Assembly (NCBI GenBank): GCA_044226485.1
Contig: JBGAGY010000001.1
Coordinates: forward strand, 558,001-622,000
Direction: 5' to 3'
Source: UBA6663 sp044226485
GTDB lineage: Bacteria; Chloroflexota; Anaerolineae; Anaerolineales; UBA6663
DNA: 64,000 nt
Below, piece by piece: positions 24,844 to 32,865 of this stretch. A program made the translations under genes and the position numbers. Under the pieces are notes generated by a model. That model was not told where the DNA came from, searched no databases, and worked only from the letters and a program-made list of their open reading frames with translations. Each line of letters opens with the position of its first letter. Position 1 is the first letter of the stretch.

Positions 24844-25863
24844 TTACTGAAACAGCGCCTTGTTCGCCTGCGTCCAGTCCCAGAGCGTCTTGAGGCCTTC
24901 GGCCGGCCCGATCTGAGGCTCCCATCCGAATTCAGCCTTGGCCTTGCGGATGTCGCTGAGGTAGACCTTCTGATCGCCTGGCCGCCAATCGCCAAACGCG
25001 ACATCGAGCGGGCGGCCCGCCAGGCCCTCGAGCAAAGGCCGCGTCTCGGTCCAGACCGACAGGCTGCGTTCGACGCCGCCGCCGATGTTGTAGACCTGGC
25101 CGGCCGTCTTGTCGATGTTCTGAATGGCGGCGTCGTAAGCGCGCACCAGGTCATCGATGTGCAACAGGTCGCGCACCTGCTTGCCATCGCCATAGATGGT
25201 GAACCGGCGCCCGACGGTGACGCAGATGGCGAAGTAGGCCAGCCAGCCCTGATCCTCGACGCCGAACTGGCGCGGCCCGTAAATCGCGCTCTGGCGGAAG
25301 ACCACCGTCGGAAGGCCATAAATGCGGTGATAGTCGCGCACATACTGGTCGCCGGCGCCCTTCGAGCAGCCGTAGGGCGAGTGGAAGTCGAGCGGCCACG
25401 TCTCGGGCACGCCGTGCGGTAAGTCGGCGAAGCCGTAGCGGTTGTTGGCCTCGATGATGCGCGCCTCTTCCATGCCGCCATAGACCTTGTTCGTCGAGCT
25501 GTACATCACGATCGGGTTGGTCCCGGCGGCGCGCGCCGCCTCCATCGCGTTGAACGTGCCGAGCGCGTTCGACTCGAAGTCCATACGTGGATCGTTCACC
25601 GACGTGGTGACGGCCACCTGGCCGGCCATGTGCAGAATCACGTCCTTGCCGCGAGCCGCAGCGGCGATCGCGTCGGCCTTGCGGATATCGTCACGCACCA
25701 CGGCGAAGGACTCGCCGACACTTTCGCGCAGCCAGGCCAGGTTCGACTCCGATCCGCGCCGCGAGAAGTTGTCAAAGACAGTGACGTCATGTCCGGCCTT
25801 GACGAAATGCGCGGTCAGGTTGCTGCCGATGAATCCAGCCCCGCCAGTAATCAGGAATTTCAT
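24844..25863 (-). CDS. SDR epimerase, CDP-paratose 2-epimerase-like
   Basis: 339 residues. The NAD-binding GGAGFIGSN is at 7-15, YSST at 121-124 and the catalytic Y164-x3-K168 in SPYGCSKGAGDQY. The segment DFHSPYGCSKGAGDQYVRDY is typical of RfbE/Tyv-type CDP-paratose 2-epimerases, and the spacing FRQSAIYGPRQFG plus DDLVRAYDAA fits the extended SDR family. It may supply a dideoxysugar for a glycan, although it lies 7 kb outside the main polysaccharide locus and no other CDP-sugar enzyme is in the window. Confidence 0.8.
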   Translation of the reverse strand: MKFLITGGAGFIGSNLTAHFVKAGHDVTVFDNFSRRGSESNLAWLRESVGESFAVVRDDIRKADAIAAAARGKDVILHMAGQVAVTTSVNDPRMDFESNALGTFNAMEAARAAGTNPIVMYSSTNKVYGGMEEARIIEANNRYGFADLPHGVPETWPLDFHSPYGCSKGAGDQYVRDYHRIYGLPTVVFRQSAIYGPRQFGVEDQGWLAYFAICVTVGRRFTIYGDGKQVRDLLHIDDLVRAYDAAIQNIDKTAGQVYNIGGGVERSLSVWTETRPLLEGLAGRPLDVAFGDWRPGDQKVYLSDIRKAKAEFGWEPQIGPAEGLKTLWDWTQANKALFQ

Positions 25864-25904
25864 GGGTGCCTCTTTTGGGTCGTTCTCTCTGCAATATGAC
25901 CAAT

Positions 25905-25968
25905 GACGAACGACGGATGACGAAGGTTGGTTCAGACAACTTTCGTCATTCGCCGTTCGTCGTTCGTC
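25905..25968. repeat. Imperfect hairpin of heptamer words
   Basis: GACGAACGACGG-rich left arm (25905-25929) and inverted right arm (25937-25968), the right arm having one extra heptamer. It lies between rimI and the epimerase, which are co-directional on the minus strand. Confidence 0.5.
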
Positions 25969-26476
25969 CTCCTAGAAACGTCGTCATCAACAACGCGTCC
26001 TCGTGATCCGCATAATACCGCGGTCGGCGGCCGACCTCGAGGAAGCCATAGCGTCGATACAGGTTCTGGGCGACGTGGTTGCTGACGCGCACCTCGAGCG
26101 TGGCCGTGACAGCGCCCAGCCTCCGGGCATCGTCGAGCAGGCCCTTCAGCAATCGCTCGCCCACGCGGCGCCCGCGCCAGGTCGGGTGTACGGCCAGTGT
26201 GTTGATGTGCGCTTCGTCAACGACATGCCAGAGCCCGCCGTAGCCCACGATCACGCGCGAACTGCGGCCCAACACGCGGTCGAGCAGCGAAAGCTTGGGC
26301 GCCTCGACGGGCACCGCCACCCAGAAGTGAGCGGCCCCGTTTTGAGTCAATTCGAAGCGATAGGAGCTTTCGCTCCAGGGCTGAGGGAACGACAGCCGAT
26401 CGATGGCCACAACCTGTTCGAGGTCGGCCAGCGTCATCGGCTCGAGGGTCACCTCGGCTGGGGCCAACGCCGTCAC
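25946..26476 (-). CDS. rimI: Ribosomal-protein-alanine N-acetyltransferase RimI-like
   Basis: 176 residues of the GNAT fold. The acetyl-CoA motif HPTWRGRRVGERLLKGLL and the C-terminal YRRYGFLEVGRRPRYY match RimI, which acetylates the N-terminus of ribosomal protein S18 and often sits with tsaB. Its start overlaps the tsaB stop by 4 bp (ATGA). The last residues run into the intergenic hairpin arm, so the extreme C-terminus (LGGRTTNGE) is probably unconserved. Confidence 0.85.
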   Translation of the reverse strand: MTALAPAEVTLEPMTLADLEQVVAIDRLSFPQPWSESSYRFELTQNGAAHFWVAVPVEAPKLSLLDRVLGRSSRVIVGYGGLWHVVDEAHINTLAVHPTWRGRRVGERLLKGLLDDARRLGAVTATLEVRVSNHVAQNLYRRYGFLEVGRRPRYYADHEDALLMTTFLGGRTTNGE

Positions 26477-27159
26477 CGCGCACCTCCTGAGATCGTGCCG
26501 AAATACAACGGCCGCAGCTCTCCGCCTTCGGCGGTGGAGTTGGCATCGTCGCGCCGGCGTCGCCAGGCGCCCTCGGCGAGCGCGCCGGCCCGTCGCAGCG
26601 CATCATGTGGAGCTGCCACGCGGGAGAGGATCGCGAGTTCGGCCACGAGATCCTGCGGCAATCCCTCCCATTCGCCGACGATGGCCGCGACCGGCGCGGC
26701 CTGCAACTCGCGACCGAGCCCGACGACGTCGTGGAGCGCAGGTTCGCCAACCTGTCGCCAGGAAGCACCCGCCTCGCCACGCTCGAAGCGCGCCAGGATG
26801 TGGCGGCCCCGCCCGGCCGGGACAAGGACGGCGGCTGTCCGCGCGTCGAAAGGCGCCGCCAGTAGGCTGACCTCGAACGACGAAAGACCGATCACGGGGC
26901 GCCCGAGCGCCAGCCCAAGCCCCTTGGCGTAGGCCAGGCCGATGCGCACGCCGGTGTATGAACCTGGGCCGAGGCAGACCGCCACCGCGCTCAGATCCGC
27001 CGGTCGGACGCGCGCCTGATCCAGCAGCAGCGCGACCTGAGGCGCAAGTTCGACGGTGTGCACGTTCTCGGTGCGCCAGGTGCGTTCGGCCAACAGCCTC
27101 GCGCCGTCGTGCAGCGCAAGAGAGATGACGCGTGTCGCGGTGTCGATGGCCAGGATCAT
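26473..27159 (-). CDS. tsaB: tRNA threonylcarbamoyladenosine biosynthesis protein TsaB
   Basis: 228 residues. It opens ILAIDTATRVISLAL and contains CLGPGSYTGVRIGLAYAKGL, the TsaB hallmark. TsaB is an inactive paralogue of TsaD that scaffolds the TsaD-TsaB-TsaE complex making t6A in tRNA. Four-base overlaps with tsaE before it and rimI after it show a tight operon. The C-terminal third is arginine-rich and variable, as in other members. Confidence 0.9.
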   Translation of the reverse strand: MILAIDTATRVISLALHDGARLLAERTWRTENVHTVELAPQVALLLDQARVRPADLSAVAVCLGPGSYTGVRIGLAYAKGLGLALGRPVIGLSSFEVSLLAAPFDARTAAVLVPAGRGRHILARFERGEAGASWRQVGEPALHDVVGLGRELQAAPVAAIVGEWEGLPQDLVAELAILSRVAAPHDALRRAGALAEGAWRRRRDDANSTAEGGELRPLYFGTISGGAR

Positions 27160-27641
27160 GATCGGTCACCCGCGGCCAGAGACTGCGCCAGCGCTTCGGC
27201 GCGAGCGCCGCGCGGCTCGAGAGTCAGAACCCTCGTCTCGGGGTCCGATGCCGAGAGCCGAATGGTCAGACGTTCGGACGGCAGCGCTTCGACAATGTGC
27301 TCGGGCCACTCGATGACGAGGGCGCCGCCGGGCGCGCCGGCGGCCGCGTCGAGCAGGTCGTCGAGCCCAAGCGCCAGGGCTTCGGCGCCCGTGGTCAGCC
27401 GATAGCAGTCGAGGTGCCACAGCCGGGCGCCGTCGGCGCGTGCGTACTCGTTGACCAGCACGAAAGTCGGGCTCGACACGGGGTCGAGCGCTCCCCAACC
27501 GGCCGCGAGGCCCTGGGTGAGCGTGGTCTTGCCGGCGCCCAGATCGCCCGCGAGGCAGACGAGGTCGCCGGGCTCCAGGCGTTCGCCCAGATCACAGCCA
27601 AATTGGCGCGTTTCGGAAGCTGAATGAGTGACGAGGCGCAT
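27156..27641 (-). CDS. tsaE: tRNA threonylcarbamoyladenosine biosynthesis ATPase TsaE
   Basis: 161 residues. The P-loop GDLGAGKTT is near 32-40, with SSPTFVLVNEY and the WHLDCYRL segment that carries the Walker-B-like aspartate. TsaE hydrolyses ATP to reset the TsaB-TsaD complex. It is first in the tsaE-tsaB-rimI operon. The leader carries a hairpin (27651-27679). Confidence 0.92.
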   Translation of the reverse strand: MRLVTHSASETRQFGCDLGERLEPGDLVCLAGDLGAGKTTLTQGLAAGWGALDPVSSPTFVLVNEYARADGARLWHLDCYRLTTGAEALALGLDDLLDAAAGAPGGALVIEWPEHIVEALPSERLTIRLSASDPETRVLTLEPRGARAEALAQSLAAGDRS

Positions 27642-27650
27642 ACAACAAAT

Positions 27651-27697
27651 GAGCGAGGCGGCTGGGGCGGCCTCGCTCGGCTCAATTAACGATTATA
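27651..27697 (-). promoter_or_regulatory. tsaE promoter and leader hairpin
   Basis: TATAAT on the minus strand at 27697-27692. The leader then folds GAGCGAGGC and GCCTCGCTC (27651-27679), followed by ATTTGTTGT and the ATG at 27641. The tail is only moderately T-rich, so it may be a weak attenuator or a stability hairpin. The divergent metallophosphoesterase promoter (27712-27717) is 15 bp away. Confidence 0.45.
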
Positions 27698-27711
27698 GCA
27701 GGCGGCTGTGT

Positions 27712-27717
27712 TATCAT
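27712..27717 (+). promoter_or_regulatory. -10 hexamer of the 27730 gene
   Basis: TATCAT ending 12 nt before the ATG, giving a leader of about 5 nt. Confidence 0.4.
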
Positions 27718-27729
27718 CCGAGCGCTCCC

Positions 27730-28452
27730 ATGAGGATCCTGGTTATCTCCGACATACACGCCAACGCCGCCGCGCTCGAGGCTGTCTTGAGCCAGGCTGA
27801 CCCCCACGACGCCGTCTGGTGTCTGGGCGATCTGGTCGGCTACGGCCCAGACCCGAACGAGTGCGTGGCGCGCGTGCGCGCCCTGCCCAACCTGACCTGT
27901 CTCTCGGGCAACCACGACAAGGCCGTGCTCGGGGAGATCGACCCCGACACGTTCAACGACGACGCCCGGGCGGTCATCTTGTGGACGCGCAATGCGCTCA
28001 GCGCCGAGCATCTCGACTACCTGCGCGAACTGCCGGTCGAGGTCTCGCTGGGCGACTTTACGCTGGTGCATGGGTCCCCGCGGCAGCCGGTCTGGGAGTA
28101 CGTGCTCAACCGCTCGATCGCGTGCGAGAACTTCCCTTACATCGATACCCCCTACTGCCTGATCGGTCACAGCCACATCGCCGGCGGCTTCGGCGAGGCA
28201 GTGCCGTGCGTCGACGTGCCGCCTGATTACGCAAACCCGATGCAACTCGGCGAGCAGCGCCTGATCATCAACCCGGGCGGCGTCGGCCAACCGCGCGATC
28301 AGAACCCGATGCCAGCCTACGCCATCCTCGACACCGACGCGCGCACCTGGACGTTCCGGCGCGCCACCTACGATCCGCGCATCACCCAGCGCCGGATGCT
28401 CGAGCTCGGTTTTCCCGAGCGCCTGGTCCTGCGCCTCGCCTACGGTTGGTAA
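27730..28452 (+). CDS. Metallophosphoesterase (YfcE/MJ0936-like)
   Basis: 240 residues from the ATG at 27730; the frame from 27628 would overlap the promoter and tsaE. Metal ligands are in order: SDIHANAAAL, GDLVGYGPDPNE, SGNHDKAV, a VHGSPRQP histidine and GHSHIAGG. This is the calcineurin-like phosphoesterase fold with two metal ions, in the subgroup annotated as diadenosine tetraphosphatase or phosphodiesterase-like. The substrate is not predictable. It is transcribed divergently from tsaE and ends at a terminator. Confidence 0.85.
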   Translation: MRILVISDIHANAAALEAVLSQADPHDAVWCLGDLVGYGPDPNECVARVRALPNLTCLSGNHDKAVLGEIDPDTFNDDARAVILWTRNALSAEHLDYLRELPVEVSLGDFTLVHGSPRQPVWEYVLNRSIACENFPYIDTPYCLIGHSHIAGGFGEAVPCVDVPPDYANPMQLGEQRLIINPGGVGQPRDQNPMPAYAILDTDARTWTFRRATYDPRITQRRMLELGFPERLVLRLAYGW

Positions 28453-28474
28453 GGCGGCCACCTACATAACAGCA

Positions 28475-28507
28475 GGCGCCGGGGCAGACGCTCCGGCGCT
28501 TTCGTTT
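28475..28507 (+). terminator. Intrinsic terminator after the metallophosphoesterase gene
   Basis: GCGCCGG (28476-28482) pairs with CCGGCGC (28493-28499), followed by TTTCGTTT. Confidence 0.6.
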
Positions 28508-28576
28508 CCGGCGGAACCAATATTGCATCCCCCGCGTCATCGCTCCACAAGCACACTACTCACGGAGGGTTCGACG

Positions 28577-29548
28577 ATGGTCCACCGCAACATCCTGCTC
28601 ACTGCCGGCCTGGCAGCCGCCCTGATCCTTTCGGCCTGCGCCCAGGCCGCGCCGACCGTGGCGCCCGCGATGGATGGGATGGACGTCTACACCAGCACGC
28701 TCGCCAACCAGGACTACGGCCTCAAGAACACCGGAGGCGACGCCGCAACGGGTGTCAGCGAGGCTGCCGCACCCGGCGGCTATTACCAGGAAGAGCCCGC
28801 GGCAGCTCCGGCCCCGGCCGACATCGATCGGCTGGTCATCAAGAACGCTTCTCTCAATCTCGTCGTGAAGGATCCGCAGGCATCGTTGGACCAGGTGACG
28901 GCGTTGGCCGAGCGTGTCGGCGGCTTCGTCGTCAACTCGCGCACGTACAAGCAAGGCTACGACGCCGAAGGAGTAGCCATGCTCTACGGCGAGATCAGCA
29001 TCCGCGTCCCGGCCGAGCGCTTCAATGATGCGTTGGCCGAACTGCGTGGCGCTTCGGTGCGCGTCGAAAACGAGTCGATCAGCGGCGACGACGTGACGGC
29101 CCAGTACACGGATCTGCAGAGCCAGTTGAAGAACCTCCAGGCCGCCGAAGAGCAACTGACCGCGATCATGAAGGACGCCAAGCGCACCGAAGATGTGCTC
29201 AACGTCTACAACCAGCTGGTCAGCATCCGTGGTCAGATCGAGCAGATCAAGGGTCAGATCAAGTACTACGAGGAGTCGGCGGCGATGTCGCTGATCTCGA
29301 TGACGCTCATGCCCGACATCGCCAGCCAGCCGATCACGCCCGACGTCTGGGCGCCCGAGGGCGTGGCCAAGCAGGCTGTCGAAGCACTCGTCAACACGCT
29401 GCAGGCGCTCGGCACGGCCGTGATCTGGTTCGGCATCTACACCCTGCCGCTCCTGCTCCTCATCGGCCTCCCGATCGTGGCTGTCGTCTTCGGTCTGCGC
29501 CGCCTGTTGCGCCGCGGCCCGAAGGCGCCGGTGGTGGCGAAGTCGTAA
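28577..29548 (+). CDS. DUF4349-type lipoprotein
   Basis: 323 residues from the ATG at 28577, preceded by GGAGGG. The lipoprotein signal ends LILSAC. A DUF4349 domain follows: VIKNASLNLVVKDP, GGFVVNSRTY, ISIRVPAERFNDAL, then a long amphipathic coiled coil (DLQSQLKNLQAAEEQLTAIM to GQIEQIKGQIKYYEESAAM) and a single C-terminal membrane helix with a basic end (RRLLRRGPK). It is anchored by both ends on the outside face of the membrane. Biochemical role unknown; the family is widespread in Chloroflexota and Firmicutes. Confidence 0.8.
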   Translation: MVHRNILLTAGLAAALILSACAQAAPTVAPAMDGMDVYTSTLANQDYGLKNTGGDAATGVSEAAAPGGYYQEEPAAAPAPADIDRLVIKNASLNLVVKDPQASLDQVTALAERVGGFVVNSRTYKQGYDAEGVAMLYGEISIRVPAERFNDALAELRGASVRVENESISGDDVTAQYTDLQSQLKNLQAAEEQLTAIMKDAKRTEDVLNVYNQLVSIRGQIEQIKGQIKYYEESAAMSLISMTLMPDIASQPITPDVWAPEGVAKQAVEALVNTLQALGTAVIWFGIYTLPLLLLIGLPIVAVVFGLRRLLRRGPKAPVVAKS

Positions 29549-29558
29549 GGCGCGGATA

Positions 29559-29666
29559 GAAGCGCGAAAAGCGAGGAGCGAGGAGCGAGGGGCGAGGGGC
29601 GAGGGGCGAACGCTACGCGATTGGACGCTGTAGCGTTTCGCCCTCGCTCCTCGCTTTTCGCGCTTC
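29559..29666. terminator. Long heptamer-array hairpin between convergent genes
   Basis: Left arm contains GGAGCGA, GGAGCGA and three GGGGCGA heptamers. The inverted right arm has fewer units, so part of the left array loops out. It separates the DUF4349 gene from the end of the riboflavin importer ATPase gene. Confidence 0.55.
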
Positions 29667-29678
29667 GCTCCTCTGATC

Positions 29679-30458
29679 TCAGCGTTGCAGCGCCGCCCGC
29701 ACCTCAGCAGCCAGCGTGCCAAACGCGGGGTCTTCGAGGAAGTCGAGGCCGCGCGGGCGACGGCCTGGGACGCTCAGTTCACGACGGACACGGGCGGGAC
29801 GGGGCGAGAGCACGAGCACCCGGTCCGCCAGGAGCAAGGCCTCGGAGATCGAGTGGGTCACCATGACGACCGTGGTCGCGCGATCCGCCAGGATCTGAGC
29901 CAGGTCGAGGCCGATCTGCTCGCGGGTGAGCGCATCCAGGCCGGCGAACGGCTCGTCGAGCAGCAGCAGTTCCGGATCCCCCATCAACGCTCGAGCGAGG
30001 GCCACGCGGCTTTGCATGCCGCCTGACAGATCTCGCGGCAGCGTCTCCTCGAAGCCGCTCAACCCCACCCGCACCAACAACTCGCGGGCGCGCTGTTCAG
30101 CTTTTTCCGCATGCTCACGGCCGACGTCCGGCCCCACCTGCACGGGCAGCAACACATTGTCGAAAGCGCTGCGCCACGGCATCAGACTAGGCGTCTGAAA
30201 CATCATGCCCAGCCGCGGCCCGAGATCCACCGTCGACGGCCCGGCCTCGACGCTCTCTTTCGCCTGCCATTCCACCTGCCCGCGTTCGGGCTTGATCAGA
30301 CCGGCGAGGATGCGCAAAAGCGTGGTCTTGCCCGAGCCGCTCGGCCCGACGATAGCCACGAACTCGCCGTCGGCAGCTGAGAGGCTGATCGTGTCGAGCA
30401 CGGGCAGCGGGTCGGCTGCCGTGTGATAGGCGTGCGTGATCCGGTCGGCGCGCAACAT
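29679..30458 (-). CDS. ABC importer ATPase of the FMN-riboswitch operon (SsuB/TauB-like)
   Basis: 259 residues. Walker A GPSGSGKTT, Q-loop MMFQTPSLMPWRS, signature LSGGMQSR, Walker B LLLLDEPFAGLDA and switch VTHSISEALLLAD are intact. It belongs to the nitrate/sulfonate/thiamine-precursor type ATPases. It is the last gene of the operon ribX-ribY-ATPase, 3 nt after ribY. Given the FMN riboswitch at the front, it most likely powers riboflavin uptake. Confidence 0.85.
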   Translation of the reverse strand: MLRADRITHAYHTAADPLPVLDTISLSAADGEFVAIVGPSGSGKTTLLRILAGLIKPERGQVEWQAKESVEAGPSTVDLGPRLGMMFQTPSLMPWRSAFDNVLLPVQVGPDVGREHAEKAEQRARELLVRVGLSGFEETLPRDLSGGMQSRVALARALMGDPELLLLDEPFAGLDALTREQIGLDLAQILADRATTVVMVTHSISEALLLADRVLVLSPRPARVRRELSVPGRRPRGLDFLEDPAFGTLAAEVRAALQR

Positions 30459-30461
30459 GAC

Positions 30462-31448
30462 TCAGGGCTCGGGCAGGTAGTCGTTGGTGTAAGCCAGGCT
30501 CAGGTCGAGCGGATCCTTGAGGAGCCCGGTCACGAACAGCGTCTCCTGCATGCTCTGCCAGGCCGCGTCGTCCGAGTACCCGACCCTGTCAGTCGTCCAC
30601 AGCGCGATCGTGGCTGTAAGGACACGTTGCTCGAGCGCGTCATCGGTGAGTTCGGGCACCGTCTGCTTGGCGATCGCGTAGGCGCCCGCCGGGTCGGCGA
30701 TCACGTCCGACGTCCCATGAACCAGCGCGCGCACGAAGGCCCGCACCAATTCAGGATCCTTCTCCAAAGTGGTTTCGTTGGTCAGGATGCCGTTGGCCGC
30801 CAGCGACACGTAGTCGCTGACCTGGATGACGTTCAGTTCCTGGCCCTGGGCGGCGAGGCGAATCGGCTCGTTGTTGGAGTAGACGACCACTGCATCGACC
30901 TGCCCGGCCGTCAGCGCTTCGACCTGATTGAAGCCGATCGCCTGGACGGTGACCTCATCATCGCGGATGCCGGAGGCAGCGAGCAAGGCGCGCAGGCCGA
31001 TGAAGTTCGCGCCTTCGAGCGTCGGCACCCCGATGCGCTTGCCGCGCAGATCCTCGGGCTTCGCGATGCCGGCCGAGCGCGGCGACACGACGGCCACCGG
31101 GAACTTGCGGAACCAGGTCATCACATAGCGCACGGGCAGGCCCTGAGCGCGGGCCAGGAGCACCTGCTCGCCCGAGACCACGGCGAAGGGCAGTTCGTTC
31201 GCGCCGACCAGCGCGACGCCGTTGGTCTCGTAGCTGTAGTCAGGCTGCACGTCGAGGCCTTCGGCCGCGAAGTAGCCCTTCTGCATGGCGACGTACAGGT
31301 TGGCGTATTGCACACTGGGGATATAGCCCATCGGCAGGCGGATGACCCGGAGCGCGGCCGTCGGGCTTGGCGTCGCGCTCGGGCTCGCAGTCGTGCAGCC
31401 GGCCAACGACAGCATCAACACAATCAGGCTCAGACTTCTCCTCGACAT
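30462..31448 (-). CDS. ribY: Riboflavin-type ABC substrate-binding lipoprotein (RibY-like)
   Basis: 328 residues. The lipoprotein signal ends LAGC (Cys18) and is followed by a Thr/Pro/Ser linker. The NMT1/THI5-like binding domain shows LPMGYIPSVQYANLYVAMQKG, GEQVLLARAQGLPV, LRGKRIGVPTLEG and AVVVYSNNEPIRL. ThiY-like proteins of this family bind pyrimidine precursors, while RibY of Chloroflexota binds riboflavin. The riboswitch upstream of this operon supports the second. It captures the vitamin outside the membrane and hands it to RibX. Confidence 0.75.
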   Translation of the reverse strand: MSRRSLSLIVLMLSLAGCTTASPSATPSPTAALRVIRLPMGYIPSVQYANLYVAMQKGYFAAEGLDVQPDYSYETNGVALVGANELPFAVVSGEQVLLARAQGLPVRYVMTWFRKFPVAVVSPRSAGIAKPEDLRGKRIGVPTLEGANFIGLRALLAASGIRDDEVTVQAIGFNQVEALTAGQVDAVVVYSNNEPIRLAAQGQELNVIQVSDYVSLAANGILTNETTLEKDPELVRAFVRALVHGTSDVIADPAGAYAIAKQTVPELTDDALEQRVLTATIALWTTDRVGYSDDAAWQSMQETLFVTGLLKDPLDLSLAYTNDYLPEP

Positions 31449-31475
31449 GTTCCCCTCTCATTCACCGTTGTTCTT

Positions 31476-31551
31476 GGCCGCGGATTGCGCGGATTTCGTA
31501 GATGATGAAGGATGATCTTCCGATCCGCGGGATCTGCGAAATCCGCGGCTA
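31476..31551. repeat. Inverted repeat of CCGCGGATT words
   Basis: Left arm CCGCGGATT, GCGCGGATT; right arm AATCCGCGG. It lies between ribY and ribX, inside the operon. Similar words occur singly at 14190 and 21320. Confidence 0.45.
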
Positions 31552-31563
31552 AAGAGACCTGTC

Positions 31564-32349
31564 TCACCGCTCGATGCGGCGCGACCAACCAACTGTGCGG
31601 GCTTCGAGCCAGGCGACGACGCCGTACAGGGCCAGGGCCAGCGCGACAAGCGTGAGCACCCCGGCGATGACCAGCGGCGTGTCGTAGGTGCCGCGCGCGA
31701 AGTTGATCAGATAACCGAGACCGCGATCCGACCCGACGTACTCACCGACGACAGCGCCGATCACGGCCAGCGTCGCGCCGATCTTGAGGCCGCCGATGAG
31801 CACAGGCAGGGCGGCCGGGATTTCGAGCGTGACCAGCGTCTGCAAAGGAGTCGCCCGGTAGACACGCAGCAGGTCGCGCAGCTCGGCCGAGATGCCGCGC
31901 AGGCCGACCAACGTGTTGACCAGCGCGGGGAAGAAAACGATCAGGGCGCAGATCAGGGCTTTGGAGAGCAGGCCCGACCCGAACCAGATGACGAAGAGCG
32001 GCGCCAGGGCCACGACCGGCACCGCCTGTGAAGCGACGATGTACGGCGTCAGCGCGCGCTCGAGTCGTCGCGAGCGCGCAATGGCGTAACCGAGGCCGAA
32101 GGCCACGATCAAGCCGATGGCCAGGCCCAATAGCAGCTGGCTGAGCGTGGCCCAGGTGTGTCGCCAGAGCGTGCCGTCGGCGGCCACGTCGATCAGACGC
32201 GCGGCCACAACGGCCGGGCCCGGAAGGATGAAGTCGGGCAGGCCACTCAGGCGCGCAGCCAGCGCCCACAGCGCCAGGAAGACGACGAGCGAGGCCGGCC
32301 CCCACAGCAGGCGCCAGGCGAAGCGCACCGGCGAAGAAGGCCGGTTCAT
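31564..32349 (-). CDS. ribX: Riboflavin-type ABC permease (RibX-like)
   Basis: 261 residues from the ATG at 32349; the frame runs upstream to 32397 but those codons overlap the riboswitch terminator. Six hydrophobic segments form the binding-protein-dependent permease layout. The coupling loop lies in VYRATPLQTLVTLEIPAALP before helix 5. It is of the SsuC/TauC/ThiX class. The first gene after the FMN riboswitch, so its transcription should fall when cellular FMN is high. Confidence 0.78.
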   Translation of the reverse strand: MNRPSSPVRFAWRLLWGPASLVVFLALWALAARLSGLPDFILPGPAVVAARLIDVAADGTLWRHTWATLSQLLLGLAIGLIVAFGLGYAIARSRRLERALTPYIVASQAVPVVALAPLFVIWFGSGLLSKALICALIVFFPALVNTLVGLRGISAELRDLLRVYRATPLQTLVTLEIPAALPVLIGGLKIGATLAVIGAVVGEYVGSDRGLGYLINFARGTYDTPLVIAGVLTLVALALALYGVVAWLEARTVGWSRRIER

Positions 32350-32376
32350 GGGAGTGATGGTTTTCGAGCGAGCCAC

Positions 32377-32411
32377 AACAAAATACCCCACCTTCAAGCA
32401 GAAGACGGGGC
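32377..32411 (-). terminator. Terminator hairpin of the FMN riboswitch expression platform
   Basis: On the minus strand, GCCCC-GT-CTTC pairs with GAAG-GT-GGGG around a 5-nt loop, followed by TATTTTGTT. It is 100 nt past the aptamer and 30 nt before the RibX start, so FMN probably acts by premature termination. Confidence 0.6.
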
Positions 32412-32511
32412 AATGACGCCGCGCGATGGGCCGGATGGGCGCATCGAAACGTGCCGTCGGTTGGAGTCAACCGACGACGACGCACCCGCACATGCGTGCG
32501 GTGCGGCGCGA

Positions 32512-32672
32512 CCTTCTTTCATCCCGACTATACGGTCGGCCCCGGGATCGCACCGGGTCATGCCGGCCGGCTTACGCCGAGCCGACTCGCGGGCTCGCCT
32601 TGTGCAGGCATACCGCCGATCGGGAATTGGATTCGCCGTTTCTTTTCAGCGACCCTCACCCTGCCCCGAAGG
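32512..32672 (-). ncRNA. FMN riboswitch (RFN element)
   Basis: Reading the minus strand from 32672, the element shows CTTCGGGGCAGGGTGA, then ATTCCCGATCGGCGGTATGC, AGCCCGCGAG, and finally GATCCCGGGGCCGACCGTAT with AGTCGGGATGAAAGAAGG. These are the conserved blocks of the FMN aptamer in order. The variable arm between CGGTATGCC and AGCCCGCGAG is short. FMN binding is expected to promote the downstream terminator and shut off ribX-ribY-ATPase. A weak TATAGC on the minus strand (32683-32678) lies just before the element. Confidence 0.92.
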
Positions 32673-32680
32673 TTCTGCTA

Positions 32681-32686
32681 TAGAAT
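32681..32686 (+). promoter_or_regulatory. Candidate -10 for the 32866 gene
   Basis: TAGAAT on the plus strand overlaps the riboswitch promoter on the other strand. The leader to the ATG at 32866 would be about 173 nt. Confidence 0.3.
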
Positions 32687-32838
32687 CGTGCTGGTGTTTC
32701 GGCACGACGTTGACGTGATTGTAACGCAGGAACTTAAGATCCGGGAAATCGTGCCGCAAATATCACGGTTTTTATCGAATTCACACAAATGGACGGGCGG
32801 ACGAAGGACGCGGCCCGCACGCTCGTTCGTGTGTTTAC

Positions 32839-32852
32839 CTCTGAGGCCTCAG
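32839..32852. promoter_or_regulatory. 14-bp perfect palindrome before the dehydrogenase start
   Basis: TCTGAGGCCTCAGA is self-complementary and lies 13 nt before the ATG at 32866. It is a possible operator or short hairpin at the ribosome-binding region. No regulator can be named. Confidence 0.3.
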
Positions 32853-32865
32853 AACGCTCCAACCC

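Noticed and set aside
32350..32397. Upstream start for RibX at 32397
   Set aside because: It would translate through the terminator hairpin of the riboswitch; the ATG at 32349 fits other permeases better.
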